A DNA stretch of 64,000 bases from positions 8,425,065-8,489,064 of the forward strand of contig CM055739.1 in NCBI GenBank assembly GCA_029465975.1. Direction: 5' to 3'. The stretch is from Dallia pectoralis. Its lineage: Eukaryota > Chordata > Actinopteri > Esociformes > Umbridae. The notes beneath the pieces were generated by a model, which searched no databases, was not told the DNA's origin, and saw nothing but the letters and a program-made list of their open reading frames with translations. This document shows, piece after piece, positions 47,461 to 59,407 of the stretch. Made by a program: the position numbers and the translations under genes. Every line of letters begins with the position of its first letter. The first letter of the stretch is position 1.

Positions 47461-49556
47461 CTCTCCAAATGGCCCTCCTTCAGGATCATTTGTCCTGCCT
47501 CTCACGGAATTTGAATACATCTGAGACAAATAAACAGATATGCACTCTGCCGGCTCTGCTGAAAATCTGGCAGCTAACTTTACCTGCCGGCCAGCCCACC
47601 TCTCATGGAACTCGCATGACAACTCCTTTAATTAATGTCATTGTGTGTCTGGTCCTTATTCTGCTAATAGAAGATTATCCATCCCTGTAAAGATACAAAT
47701 CAATTAAAGTATTACGTGGTTATAGTAGGAAAAGCTTAGGCTTCCTCAGTCTGATTTAGGAAAATTTGTATTCAAATGTATCCCGATCTACTGTAACTGT
47801 GGCAAAAAGCTAGACAGTAGCAATGGTATCAATGGTTATAAAGTATATTCGTGTAGCTCGTGTTGACTTTCTGAGCTAAGTGATTTGAGTTCATTCAACC
47901 TTTCCCATTTGGGATGCCACAGACACAACCACGTTCAAACAGGCTGTTTGATGACGAGTGTCATAAGTGTTCTGACAAACTGTTTACGTAATGTAATGTC
48001 TGGAGTCTTATCCTTCAGCAAATCCATAAACCTCACCTCTCAAAACTGTTGACCAAACCCGGCATTTAAGCAAACGGTCACACGTATCAAGCATGACATT
48101 TTTTGCGGCTGTTGTTTTCACGGGTTTGTACAAGATGTTGACTTAGTTACCGGGAATCTGGTCGAAATCAGTTATCATCCACACACAGGCTTGAAAAAAT
48201 CGCTGGATCGGTTTAAGCACCAAAAAACGAGAAGAAAAAAACCAGGGAACTGGTGCTTGCTTGTAATCACATAATTCCATGTGAGCCTGGCAGTTGCATC
48301 TGACGGATGAATAGTGTAGGACCGAACCTCTACACACACCACTAAATAGACCGTGTTTCCAGGACAGGTCTGGACAATCAAACACAGACAAGACCCCGTT
48401 TAAAATTATTCATCTCAGCTACTGGCCAGGGGGAAACTGCCCCCCTACTGAGGACAACGTAGGCCCTGCTGAAGGTCTAGTACCTAGGTGCTGATAATTG
48501 TACTCCAGCTCCAGATCTTCTGTCTATGTAGGTTACACACCCAGATGGGACATCAACTGTCCTGTCTGAAGATATGGAACACCTCGTAGGTTGAAGATCT
48601 ACTAACTGTATCGAGATCTCTGTATAGTAGCTTCTGAGTGGGAGCACGCTATGTTAGTAAACCCATATGGTCGTAATGAACGGAACTATAATGACTAGTG
48701 AATACCAAATCTAATTCTAAGATGCACGGTCGGTACGTGACTTGTAGAATTATAAATCATTGAGAAACAATGAACGCGCACAATTGCAGATTTTACAATC
48801 AGGGCTTATTTAGCAACACAAGGCCAAGCTTAGATCTGTCTGACCAGCTTGAAAATCAGTCCGCTGTCCATAGAGAGCCATGAACGTGTTCCTTCCCATC
48901 CGCACCAAGATGGTCCTAGGAATTATCGTTTTTTGTTCACTACAAAACACAATCTCGCACACACAGCCTGCTGAGCCGCTTCATTTGCTTTATCCAGAGT
49001 CACCTGCCCTGGTCATCAGAGGAGGAGCAGGACGCACCCCAGGGGCCAGTAGGAGCGTCTTGACACCCAGGGGCCTCTCTCGCCACTGCTCTTTAAGCCC
49101 TGCTCCGCACTGTGTGGGCCTTGATCTTCCCCTCGCACCCTCACACATAGCTATCATTATCCATGACTCTCGACAATCCACCCCTTGTCATCTCTGTTAC
49201 ATCTGCAGCGAGCTGCCTGAGGCTACAACATGACTGCACGGTTGATCTTGTGTCTTTTACATATCGCGCCGCTCTGTCGACCTTTCTGGGTTTTTTTGGG
49301 TTTTTTTCATGGGTGCGTGTTGTGGATGGTTGAAACGCGAATTCTTAAAAACTTGGGACTTTAAAAAGGTTGCGCCTCTCTCGGCCTTACTTGCATGACA
49401 CTTCTGTTGATTTTTTTCAACGAATTCAGGTTTTCTGGTAACAAGTGAAATGAGATGGACCTTTTTCTACCCATCAACCTAGTAGATAAATAAAGGTAAA
49501 GAATTTTTGCTGTCAGCCAAACATGGGATTACTTTATACGACAAAAGCTTTTTTAA
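47461..49556. other. Single-copy stretch, no gene recognised
   Basis: The longest frame (48880-49233, plus, 117 codons) begins with a Met and a short hydrophobic segment (VLGIIVFC), then becomes Pro/Ser/Arg-rich. I recognise no family, see no splice partner, and rate it as unlikely to be a gene. The 47580-47690 part carries TTTAATTAATGTC. Confidence 0.4.
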
Positions 49557-49698
49557 CAGCTGTTTAAAGACGAACGTAAAAGGTTAAGGGTTATGGTTAG
49601 GGTTAGTGGATTTGAGTCATGGCAAACCTTCAATGACTAACAAATCCACTAACCCTAACTTTAACCCTTAACCTTTTACGTTCGTCTTTAAACCGCTG
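49557..49698. repeat. Long imperfect palindrome (58-bp arms)
   Basis: The left arm 49557-49614 and right arm 49641-49698 are inverted copies with three mismatches (arms contain TTTAAAGACGAACGTAAAAG and GGTTAAGGGTTA). An inner hairpin, AGTCAT (49615-49620) with ATGACT (49633-49638), extends the stem after a 2-nt bulge and leaves a 12-nt loop. The arms contain telomere-like GGTTAGGGTTAG. No flanking target duplication is evident. It could be a small fold-back/MITE element or an inverted duplication. Confidence 0.92.
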
Positions 49699-50486
49699 AG
49701 TGGTCATCAGTATATAGTCTAACATTCCGCCATTAGAACTCAGGAATTAGCCATTCCATTAATAATAGCAGTACTGCATCTCCGGGGTTTATGGTGTACA
49801 GCCTCTCTACCTCTGTTACTGGCTGTATACAGAAGCCTGCTAGTGTATTGTGCCTGAAAACAGCTCCTAGCAGGAGCGTCTACACTCTCTCCTAGTGTGG
49901 TCACTATGCCCTAGTCAGAAGGGCACTTGACCGGGGATAGTGGGCCGTTTGGGACGCAGGTGGACAGTGCGGTAGGTAAAACTTTACACTACGGCATATG
50001 TCTACAGGCTATTAGCCATGTTGGGTCACTAACCCAGAGAACACAGTCAAATATAAACGAGCGGGATTGCTTGGCAAAGCAGAATAATGGTCCAGCCATT
50101 AACCGACGCTGCTCTTTAAAGTTTAATCAAGCAACAAAAAGCTCTCAGATTAAATGAAGTAAAGACAGTGTCTGTTTTCACATGATCTATATTAGTCATT
50201 CTAATGGTTCTGATATTACTCATGCTGTCCAACCGACTGCGTGTATCGCAGATAGAAACTACACCGTACTGATATGTTCAAGGGCCCATTAAAAAACGCT
50301 TCAGATAGGTGTTTTATGAATCAGTACGTTTAAAGATCACCACTCATTCTCTGAGATTCTTTCTTTAAACGCAGTTGTAGATTTCTCCATAAATATCTCC
50401 ATAAATATCGAATACTCTGCACACAACGCTAGCTAGACACAGCTACTTTTGTCTTCATTAACAGCCCTGTCATTCAACGGTCAACG
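49699..50486. other. Single-copy spacer with a repeat remnant, no gene seen
   Basis: Apart from the remnant at 49901-49957, nothing is recognised. Confidence 0.45.
49901..49957 (-). mobile_element. Remnant of the GTCCCAAAT / TAGTGCACT element, inverted
   Basis: CTAGTCAGAAGGGCACTTGA then GGGGATAGTGGGCCGTTTGG and GACG. The right end is the inverse of the GTCCCAAATGGCACC terminus found at 46131, with a few substitutions. Confidence 0.5.
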
Positions 50487-50730
50487 GGGGCGTCAAGGTG
50501 GCCTAGTGGTTAGGGCTTGGGTCTGGAAGGTCCCTGGTTCTAATCCCCCCACCACCAAGGTGACAACCGTGTCGTTCTGTCCTTGAGCAAGACAGTTAAC
50601 CCTAAAATGCTCCCTGGGCGCCGTGACGTGGAAGTCAAATCAGGTAACTGATTAGGGCTGCCCCCTGCACCTCAGGGTTGGGTAAAATGCAGAGGACACA
50701 TTTCAGTTGAAGGCTGTTGAAGTTGAAATC
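50487..50730 (+). mobile_element. tRNA-derived SINE
   Basis: The head holds a polymerase III A box (TGGCCTAGTGG, 50499-50509) and, 26 bp later, a B box with one change (GGTTCTAATCC, 50536-50546). This is the spacing of a tRNA-like internal promoter. The body includes GTTCTGTCCTTGAGCAAGAC (50574-50593) and AGTTAACC, words typical of teleost tRNA SINEs of the salmonid HpaI type. The tail runs through GCTGCCCCCTGCACCTCAGG and AAATGCAGAGGACACATTTC. No clear target duplication or terminal A-run remains. Family name not assigned. Confidence 0.8.
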
Positions 50731-51200
50731 CATGATGTCACATTGCGTCCACTGGCAGCACTCGAAAAGACCAATCGTCCAAAGTTTGGTTTCTGTTTCT
50801 GTCGTGGCAACTAGTAGACAAGACTGACACGATACAAACGGCAAGGCAACTGGACTCCTGCACCGGGACAGAAGTGTCGGACCTCTATCCTACCGGAAGG
50901 GGTTAAATTCCTCCTTATGGTCGATCTTCTTGATCATGCAGGATGTTCTCCACATGCACTCTAGGTGGCTGGATCAAGTCATCTTTGCAGCAAAGCAGAC
51001 TATCCCAGAGGACGTTCACACGGACAGAACACCACTTGGGCAGTCAACTGTTCTCTTCTTGTTCACCAGAGGAGGTGGCTCACCCGCGGGCATGACAGGC
51101 CGGGCCACTGATCTACAACATGAAGGACCGGGCAAGTCCGAGATACAGCACGCTGTGTTTCAGCCCACCGCGTACGCTAGCTGTCTGTGGTGGAAGAGAT
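50731..51200. other. Single-copy spacer, no gene seen
   Basis: No supported feature. Confidence 0.45.
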
Positions 51201-51388
51201 GAGAAACACTGTCTGAGAAACACTGTCTGAGAAACACTGTCTAGGAAAAACTGTCTGAGAAACACTGTCTGAGAAACACTGAGAAATACTGTCTGAGAAA
51301 CACTGTCTGAGAAACACTGTCTGAGAAACATTGTCTGGGAAACACTGTCTGAGAAACACTGTCTAAGAAACACGGTCTAAGAAACACA
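51201..51388. repeat. 14-bp minisatellite, about 13 copies
   Basis: The unit GAGAAACACTGTCT repeats head to tail with rare changes (CTAGGAAAAACT, GAAATACTG) and one shortened unit. The minus strand stays open through it in two frames (Phe/Leu/Ser/Gln-rich), which I read as an artefact. Confidence 0.96.
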
Positions 51389-53710
51389 CGTGCCGAACGA
51401 ACGTGTAGCAAAAGTGTCAAGATGCAACTGAAGCTTGTTTGTTTTTATCTGTATCTTTTTTCCATGTGTTGATTCATGTTATACTGTTTATGTGGTTCGT
51501 GATTCGTACAGCACCCAGCGTGGAACAGTCTTGTTATTCATCTCGGCTATCCGTTTGGCCTAATACCGTACAATAAGCAATAGACTGCCCTCAGGGATGG
51601 AGAAACATTTATTTTATGATTTCGCCCCAATTGGTCCAATGAAACATTAATAGAGTGGATTCACACCACTACGGACCTGAATAGAACGACCACTAACCGT
51701 GTTAACCTTGCAGATGTTAGATCTTTATATGGTGCACAGAAACTGAGAGACATTTTTGTGTCGGTCAGATTTCAAAGAGGCAGTCAGAAATTTAAAACTA
51801 TTTTGGGGATTTTTTTATTTCGTTTCTGGGTGTCGCGATGTTGTTACTCAAATCCCAGATTGTCCCTTTGAGTTGACAGAAATTAACATGGGGGAGATTT
51901 GGTCCTTTAATTTACAGCTGGGATGCAATACGATATCTCTTTTTTATTAATAAAGTGTAGTCTACTGCGATTTAATTCCAAGCTAAATTTGGTAGGAGAA
52001 TGTTTGTCTGAGGAGAAGATAGAAAGTCACATCCACTCTCTCTCTCTCTCGTGTGGTAAATACTTGAGCGGGGTACAGTGGGCCAGGGAATGCCAGCAGG
52101 ACCAATGCACCCGCCGTGGAGAACCGGCACCGAGACGGAGAACCAGGGCTGTGGACAGAGATAATAACGCAGAATCTGGAGCTTCAGAGTCCCATTGAAT
52201 GACATCCCATGGGTGATATTATTAGGTCTAACTCTGGGTCCCCTCAAGCTGCCTGTTTGTACTGTAGCCACAGATAAATAATTGTTCCGTTTAATTACCG
52301 TTTGTAAAACCGCTGTGTATAGCTCCGGATGCAGACAGACTGAAGACTGACGGCTGCCTCTTGTTGGGGTGGTTTTGTCGATCGGCGGAGGGAGGGAGCT
52401 CTTCTGACCGGAGCTCTGAGAGCACGATGACAGACACGAGGACACAGAACTCACACTGGCAATGTTATCACCTTTCGCATGCATCGCTTTGGGACAAATG
52501 ACTGATCAGCGCGGGCACTCACTTTGTTCGTCAAACTTTCCGACACCGCACACTGGTCGAGCAGAGATTTGGTGGGCATCCATACAGCATTCGGAAGGGA
52601 AATAAATTATTTGAAATGTAGACTTAAGAATGAAGTCGAGTTATGTTCTATGTAGAGCTGTAGTGAGATTTAAAACTTCAACAAGGGTACTTCCCGAGAC
52701 ACAAGTGTTATCTTCTGTGCTTTGTTCTTTATGACACCAAGCTTCTTTCTGACTTGTCATATTTACCAATTATCCAATGGGACACGAACGTCAATGTGTC
52801 AATTTGAACCAACCAAATGAGTGAGTTTCAGTCAAACGACACTCTGTTCACCGCAAATTTGCCAATCACAGGTCACAACAGTAGGAAACACAGGTGTACA
52901 ATGTAGAGAATGGTGTGTAATCAGAGGCAGGCCTCGTCACTGCGAACTGACGAACACTCCCTGTTACGCAGGCGGAGGCAGGAATGTGTCTTAATTTCTC
53001 TTTCCTTTGATATTTTGCCAAAGTAAAAAGCTGGATGCAATTTTTTGATCCGTTGCAGGGATATCTGTCAATGCTTGGAAAATCGATGAGGGCGCCAGCA
53101 GAGCTCCATACACAGTCTGTTTACGCGCTGTAGTAAAATACACGGAAACCAAATCGGTAAGCAACGCTGGCATTCAGAGTGCACTCGTAGAGGGAAAATA
53201 GCAACACAACAAAATTCCCATTTGCACAACAGATTTAAACTCGGAAAACCTCCGACACGTACGACCAGATGTGAAAAGTCGAAGTGCCAACTTTTAGCAA
53301 AAAAAGACGAGGGGATTTTTTCAAATGAATTAATTGAATAAACAAAATGCATTGAAACAATAACAGTCAACGTGGTTGTATCAATGACTGTAAGACGTCA
53401 CGAAGATAGGGCCTCCGAAATTGTTCTTTATTTTAACAACGAGGTCAGCATTAGGGTCAAGTCTGATGTTGGCGCAGTTGCCAAGAGGTCAGGCATGTTA
53501 AGACAATTAACTCGAGGTCATCGGTTGTGCTCCTCAACGTGAAAGAAATCCTGCTGTTCTGTCCTTGAGCAAGACAGTTACCGTGCGTTGACCGCAGTGG
53601 CAGTGATTGAAGCATGTCGTCTCTCTACAGACTACCACTTCTGCATCCTAAAGTGTTCCCTCGTTTACTCAGCTAGACCCGTTCGAATTAGAGGACAGGT
53701 CTGATAAATA
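51389..53710. other. Single-copy stretch, no gene recognised
   Basis: No supported gene; the 51972-52484 minus frame (170 codons) shows no domain. One SINE fragment lies at 53553-53583. Confidence 0.4.
53553..53583 (+). mobile_element. SINE body fragment
   Basis: Shares 25 identical consecutive bases with the SINE at 50487-50730 (53556-53580 versus 50574-50598; both include GTCCTTGAGCAAGACAGTTA). The tRNA head is not recognisable upstream, so the rest has decayed or been lost. The element may extend to about 53470-53690. Confidence 0.65.
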
Positions 53711-53774
53711 CTCTCTTCCTGTCTCTCTCCCTCTCGCTATCTCTCTCCCTCTCTCTCCCTCTCTCTCTCTCCCT
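53711..53774. repeat. (CT)n-rich microsatellite
   Basis: CTCTCTCCCTCTCTCTCCCT-type pyrimidine repeats. Confidence 0.92.
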
Positions 53775-54075
53775 GCCTCCCCCATTCCAATGCTCTTTAC
53801 AGTTGCAGGAGGAAGTGTACAAGCTTGAACACTTCAGGAAATCTGAGATGTTTTTGGGACACACCCAGGGATTAAGTGCCTAAAAGCGCTGCTGTTTTCC
53901 CAGTAAAGTATTATGCTGATCCATGTTTTAGGGCCCTGCAGGAACCTAGTCTACACCAGCGAGAAAAAGCTCTGTTAAGATTATTTGACCTTAGCTTGCT
54001 GCTTTATTCACGGTTCGTTCCCTTACGCTCCCAATGATTTTGAAACATACTATTTTTGTTCCCTGTTACCTAAAG

Positions 54076-54120
54076 CCTTGGTCAAAAGTAGGGCACTATG
54101 AGGCATATAGGGTACCATTG
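54076..54120 (-). mobile_element. Remnant of the TAGTGCACT element
   Basis: CCTTGGTCAAAAGTAGGGCACTATG then GGCATATAGGGTACCATTG. The left half has the GGTCAAAAGTAGTGCACTA core with one change, and the right half resembles the inverted GGCACC terminus. Confidence 0.6.
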
Positions 54121-54832
54121 TCAACACAGACAGAACTCTATGTTATGCTTGAGTCACAGGTTCAACATATCCCATTCAAGTGCTCAAGAACCAGTTGTAA
54201 AAAATATAATTATATTTTACACGACCACTCTTATCATGGACCTCGTTCAATTTCCACACTCTCCGTAATTTCAATGGCTTTTCCGAAGTGCTTTAAAGCT
54301 ATTTAAGGTCAGCGCGTCTCCTTGTAACGTATCCTACACAGTACAGAGGCAGAATTATTCAAAACACATTTATGCCGTTACACTTTTCGAAGGAATGCAA
54401 CAATAGAGCACTATTTCTAAGAGCTATTTTTCACCACCAGAACACAGAATGTGTTTGAACTTAGAGTACAAATGGATTTTGGTTTCTTCATCTCCAAAAT
54501 GCACTTTCATCTCATTGCGCATTTCGAAACGTGTGGCCATATCATATATATGTATGTGGTCAAAGCCTTTAAATCAGGACAATTGTCAAAAATGTTGGCT
54601 ACAAATATTAACAAAATGAAGGTATTCTCAATCTTCTTGTCTTTGCCTTTATTTAGTGTCATCAGCCTGTCTGGTATCTTAGTTTAATCACATCTCATTG
54701 TTTAGAAGTGTTGTATTTCTCATTAGGAGCTATTGTTTAACAAGCTTCTTTAATTATGACTCCTAGCAGACTATCATCGGAGCTCTTCGCTAACGGAGGA
54801 ACGTACGTCAGACATTGGCTGGCAGCTAATAT

Positions 54833-54859
54833 ATGTGTGTGTGTGTGTGTGTGTGTTTG
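54833..54859. repeat. Short (GT)n microsatellite
   Basis: About 12 GT units followed by TTTGTGTCTG. Confidence 0.85.
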
Positions 54860-55759
54860 TGTCTGTTTCTGCCTGTTTCACAGATTACAAGCCAACTGAT
54901 CAACAGAAACCTGATTCTGAAACTACCTGTCACCTCGTTCACAAGAGATCTCCCCAGCTAATTTTTCCCAAACGTGAAAAAATCACACAGAAAGGCATCC
55001 AAGGTTTTTCTCTGTCGTGTCCCACGGAGTTCTACCGGAAGTCATTTTTGACGTCGACGTATGAACGGTGCGAACGCACAATGCCTTTCTCGAACTTTTA
55101 CTAACCTTGTTCTCCGTTTTGGTTCTGTGTTTCCTGTGAGGAAGAGGACAATGTTTGTGGTGTATCGGGGTAGGTGGGGGGCTGGGCTAGGGTGTGTGTG
55201 TGTGTGGGGGGGGTTACAATGCTGTCACTGTGCAGCGTGTAGAGTAGGTGTGAATTATGCAAATTCTCATGACACATACTTGGACGGGATTCACTGAAGG
55301 AGCCTTCAACCAATGGGTGAAGTGAACACAGCGGCCCCAGAACGCACCACGGAGGCCCTCTACCTTGAGGCAGGGGCTTATCTTATTTGCTGCTCCTTTT
55401 TTTTTTAAAGTGGGAGGATTAACATAAGCACCTCTGCCATTGTGCCCTGCTCTCAAAATAATTTTATCTGCTAGCGCTCCCAGCGACAATCTCCGTTTAT
55501 CAGGTAACTGAATACCCCCCCCCCCCTTGCTGTTCTCTGCCAGCCAGCCAGGAGATGAAATGTGTCCTGGCTTTGAGCTGGATCCCCTCTTCTTTTCTCT
55601 CGTTCTCTCCATTAACCTGGATATATTTAGCAGCACACTTTATTTTCAAAATGAAAAGAGAAAGGAGGAGACAGGAAAGAGAAGCGGGTGACAGAGTGGC
55701 CACGGGCTCTTTTGATAAAACAAACCCCACTTTTTTGGGTGGAGATAAAGGACGAGAAC

Positions 55760-56457
55760 TCCCCTCTCTCTACACCTCTCGCCACCCCTCTCTCCCATCT
55801 CTCTATCCTTCCCTAAACCCCCTTCCCTCCCCTCTCTCCGCAACCTTCCTGTACCCGTCCACAAATCCCCCTCTCCACCCCTAACTCAACCCCTCTCTCC
55901 TCCCATCTCACCTCCCCTCCCTTCTCTCCTCCCCTCTCTCCTCCCGCTCTCTCCCCCATCAGCTCCCCCTCTCTCCTCCTCTCTTTCTCTACCCCTGTAT
56001 CCTCCCCTCTCACCTCCCCTCTCTTCTCTCCTCCCCTCTCTACACCCCTCTCTCTTCCCGCTCTCTCCCCCATCAGCTCCCTTCTCTCCTCCCCTCTCTC
56101 TAACCCTCTCTCCTCCCCTCTCTCTACCCCTCTCTCCTCCCCTCTCTCTACCTCTCTCCTCCACTCTCTCTACCCCTCTCTCCTCCCCTCTCTCCACCCC
56201 TCTCTCCTCCCGCTCTCTCCCCCATCAGCTCCCCTCTCTCCTCCCCTCTCTCTACCCCTCTCTCCTCCCCTCTATCTACCTCTCTCCTCCCCTCTCACCT
56301 CCCCTCTCTCTACCCCTCTCTCTACCCCTTTCTCTACCCCTCTCTCCTCCCCTCTCCACCCCTCTCTCCTCCCCTCTCTCTACCCCCCTCTCCACCCCTC
56401 TCTCCTCCCGCTCTCTCCCCCATCAGCTCCCTTCTCTCCACCCGTCTCTCCACCCCT
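55760..56457. repeat. 700-bp polypyrimidine array with higher-order segments
   Basis: Composed of CTCTCTCCTCCC, CTCTCTACCCC and CTCTCCACCCC modules. The segment CGCTCTCTCCCCCATCAGCT recurs four times (about 55944, 56059, 56211 and 56410), marking larger duplicated blocks of about 115-200 bp. Minus-strand Glu/Arg/Gly-rich frames are artefacts of the purine complement. Confidence 0.94.
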
Positions 56458-57134
56458 TGACATCACACCATCATCAAAATCCCCTTTCTAGGATTCTTTC
56501 TCTCTGTATAAAGAACGTCTCGGTCTTCCTCCGATGTCCTGTGGAAATTGCCCATTAAAAGAGTTTTCTGGCAGTTCAAGCTGACAGGAAACAGAAGAGG
56601 AAATGATATAATCGTTCTAGAATTCAGGGCTTCTGCCGTGCCCAGCTGCTCCGGCTGTGACCCCCCGGTTGACTGGGAGCTACGAGAGGCAACGTCTGGC
56701 ATCAGTGCCCCCTGTGTCTGTGTGGAGTCCTGATGTCCCTACACAGATCGAGGCTGGGTTAAGGCATACAGGTTAAGCTATTGAGAATACGTAAGGGGTT
56801 AAAGTTACATTTAGGTTAGGGTTAGCTCCTCGGAAAAATACAAACATAACCACTTTGTGCTTGCGTGCAAATGTGTTCTCTGTGTTCTTATTTCAAAGAG
56901 AAAGAGAGTTCTGGCAGACGCAACGAGATCAGGGAAAGTGTTTTCTACCAAATATCTAAGGGTATCTGAGATTACAATGAGGTTTTTTTTTCTTCTGTGT
57001 GACGAGTCAAAATACAGCTTTAGGAAGCTTTGCTAGTTTTTCATTGACAACTAAGAATTGAAAAATACATACATCACATTCCTTTCAGAGGATGGTCTAC
57101 GTAGTTCTTATCCCTCTAGGGAGTATTTCTCTAA
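56458..57134. other. Single-copy spacer, no gene seen
   Basis: A short telomere-like TTAGGTTAGGGTTAG lies near 56812-56826. Nothing else recognised. Confidence 0.45.
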
Positions 57135-57716
57135 CAATGTTGTAACTAAAGCATATTTCAATGTTGCAACTATAGCATTATACAATGTTGTGTAACTATA
57201 GCATATTTCAATGTTGTAACTATAGCATATTTCTATGTTGTAACTATAGCATATTTCTATGTTGTAAATATAGCATATTTCAATGTTGTAACTATAGCAT
57301 ATTTCAATGTTGTAACTATAGCATATGTCTATGTTGTAACTATAGCATATTTCTATGTTGTAACTATAGCATATTTCAATGTTGTAACTATAGCATATTT
57401 CTATGTTGTAACTATAGCATATTTCAATGTTGTAACTATAGCATATTTCTATATTGTAACTATAGCATTAAACAATGTTGTAACTATAGCATATTTCTAT
57501 GTTGTAACTATAGCATATTTCAATGTTGTAACTATAGCATATTTCAATGTTGTAACTATAGCATATTTCAATGTTGTAACTATAGCATATTTCTATGTTG
57601 TAACTATAGCATATTTCTATGTTGTAACTATAGCATATTTCAATGTTGTAACTATAGCATATTTCTATATTGTAACTATAGCATTAAACAATGTTGTAAC
57701 TATAGCATATTTCAAT
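57135..57716. repeat. 24-bp minisatellite, about 24 copies, with a 216-bp higher-order repeat
   Basis: The unit TAACTATAGCATATTTC plus (A/T)ATGTTG is 24 bp. A rare variant pair (CTATATTG followed by GCATTAAACAATG) appears at about 57449-57472 and again at 57665-57688, exactly nine units (216 bp) apart, showing block duplication. Because 24 is a multiple of three, a 200-codon forward frame with an 8-residue Cys-Cys-Asn-Tyr-Ser-Ile period is open. I consider it an artefact. Confidence 0.96.
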
Positions 57717-57909
57717 GCAACAATTTCGCCAACTTGATTTGTTTCAGTTGTTGTTGTGTCGTTGTGTTGTTGTGTTTTTTTTTTTAGAAGCAGGGCGTGA
57801 AGAGGAAATATCTTAAATGTTATTTGTCAGAGCATTAGGACCTGTCTCAATGTATACTTTTTTATTGGAAAGTGTATAATATAAAATAATTACCAAAGTC
57901 TTAAAACTA

Positions 57910-58525
57910 ACCTTAACCATTCCTCTCACCTAACCCTAAACATAACCATCCCTCTCACCTAACCCTAAACATAACCATCCCTCTCACCTAACCCTAAACA
58001 TAACCATCCCTCTCACCTAACCCTAAACATAACCATTCCTCTCACCTAACCCTAAACATAACCTTTCCTCTCACCTAACACTAAACATAACCATCCCTCT
58101 CACCTAACCCTAAACATAACCATTCCTCTCACCTAACCCTAAACATAACCATTCCTCTCACCTAACACTAAACATAACCATCCCTCTCACCTAACACTAA
58201 ACATAACCATCCCTCTCACCTAACACTAAACATAACCATTCCTCTCACCTAACCCTAAACATAACCATTCCTCTCACCTAACACTAAACATAACCATCCC
58301 TCTCACCTAACCCTAAACATAACCTTTCCTCTCACCTAACCCTAAACATAACCTTTCCTCTCACCTAACCCTAAACATAACCATTCCTCTCACCTAACAC
58401 TAAACATAACCATCCCTCTCACCTAACCCTAAACATAACCATCCCTCTCACCTAACACTAAACAAAACCATTCCTGCCACCTAACCCTAAACATAACCAT
58501 TCCTCTCACCTAACACTAACTTTAA
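57910..58525. repeat. 29-bp CCTAAC-rich minisatellite, about 21 copies
   Basis: The unit is CCTCTCACCTAACCCTAAAC plus ATAACCAT(C/T) (29 bp). Variation is limited to CCAT/CTTT, C/T before CCTCTC, and CTAACCC versus CTAACAC. The variant types are interspersed rather than clustered. Each unit includes CCTAACCCTAA, close to the C-rich telomere strand. Confidence 0.96.
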
Positions 58526-58765
58526 CAATCACCCTAACCGTTGCTCTAGACTTTTTTGAAACCATTTACAATTTAAACGAGGTGACGTCAGATTTGATAT
58601 GTGTCAAGTCTCTGATGAGAATTCCCTGTCATTTCCCAGCTCTGCTCTGTCACTATGAGAGGTGTCACTATCCAAGGCAGATCCTCCTTCTGTAAGGGCT
58701 GTTCATTTCTCTCTACAACTCACAGCCTGGTTCCCTGTGATAGCTGTGCATTAATGTCAGGCACA

Positions 58766-59407
58766 TACACGAACGAACGCACACACACAGACATACACAC
58801 ACACACATACACACAGACATATACACAGACATACACATGCAGACATACACACAGGCATACACACAGACATACACATACACATGCAGACATACACACAGGC
58901 ATACACACCAACGTACACACAGACATACACACTGACGTTCACACAGACGTACACACAGACATACACAAGCAGACATACACACAGACATAGACAAAGACAT
59001 ATACACAGACATACACATACAGACATACACACAGACGTTCACACAGGCATACACACAGACATACACACAGACATACAGACGTACACACATACAGACATAC
59101 ACACATACAGACGTACACACAGGCATACACACAGACATACACATACACATGCAGACATACACACAGACATATACACATGCAGACATACACACAGACATAC
59201 ACATGCATACACACAGACATACACATACACATGCAGACAGACATACACATGCAGACATATACACAGACATACACACAGACATACATACAGACATGCACAC
59301 AGACATACACATGCAGACAGACATACACATGCAGACATATACACAGACATACACACAGACATACATACAGACATGCACACAGACATACACATGCAGACAT
59401 ACACACA
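58766..59407. repeat. 12-bp ACACAGACATAC array with higher-order segments
   Basis: ACACAGACATAC units are interspersed with ACACATGCAGACAT variants and rarer ACGT changes. A segment of about 70 bp containing CATGCAGACAGACATACACA is repeated in tandem at about 59230-59300 and 59310-59380. Long frames on both strands are Thr/His/Gln or Cys/Val runs. Confidence 0.95.

Larger units (their letters stand above)
53775..55759. other. Single-copy stretch; candidate regulatory block at 55290-55640
   Basis: No gene seen. A (GT)n tract lies at 54833-54859. The 55290-55640 part has GGGGCTTATCTTATTTGCTG, AAAATAATTTTATCTGCTAG and GGAGGATTAACATAAG, which could be enhancer-like sequence. Confidence 0.35.

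Noticed and set aside
48880..49233. 117-codon forward frame with an N-terminal hydrophobic stretch
   Set aside because: The hydrophobic segment is short, the remainder is low in recognisable structure, and no upstream promoter, splice sites or homologous family could be named.
57185..57787. 200-codon Cys/Asn/Tyr/Ser/Ile repeat protein
   Set aside because: It is the translation of the 24-bp minisatellite. The frame ends in poly-T derived Phe codons right after the array.
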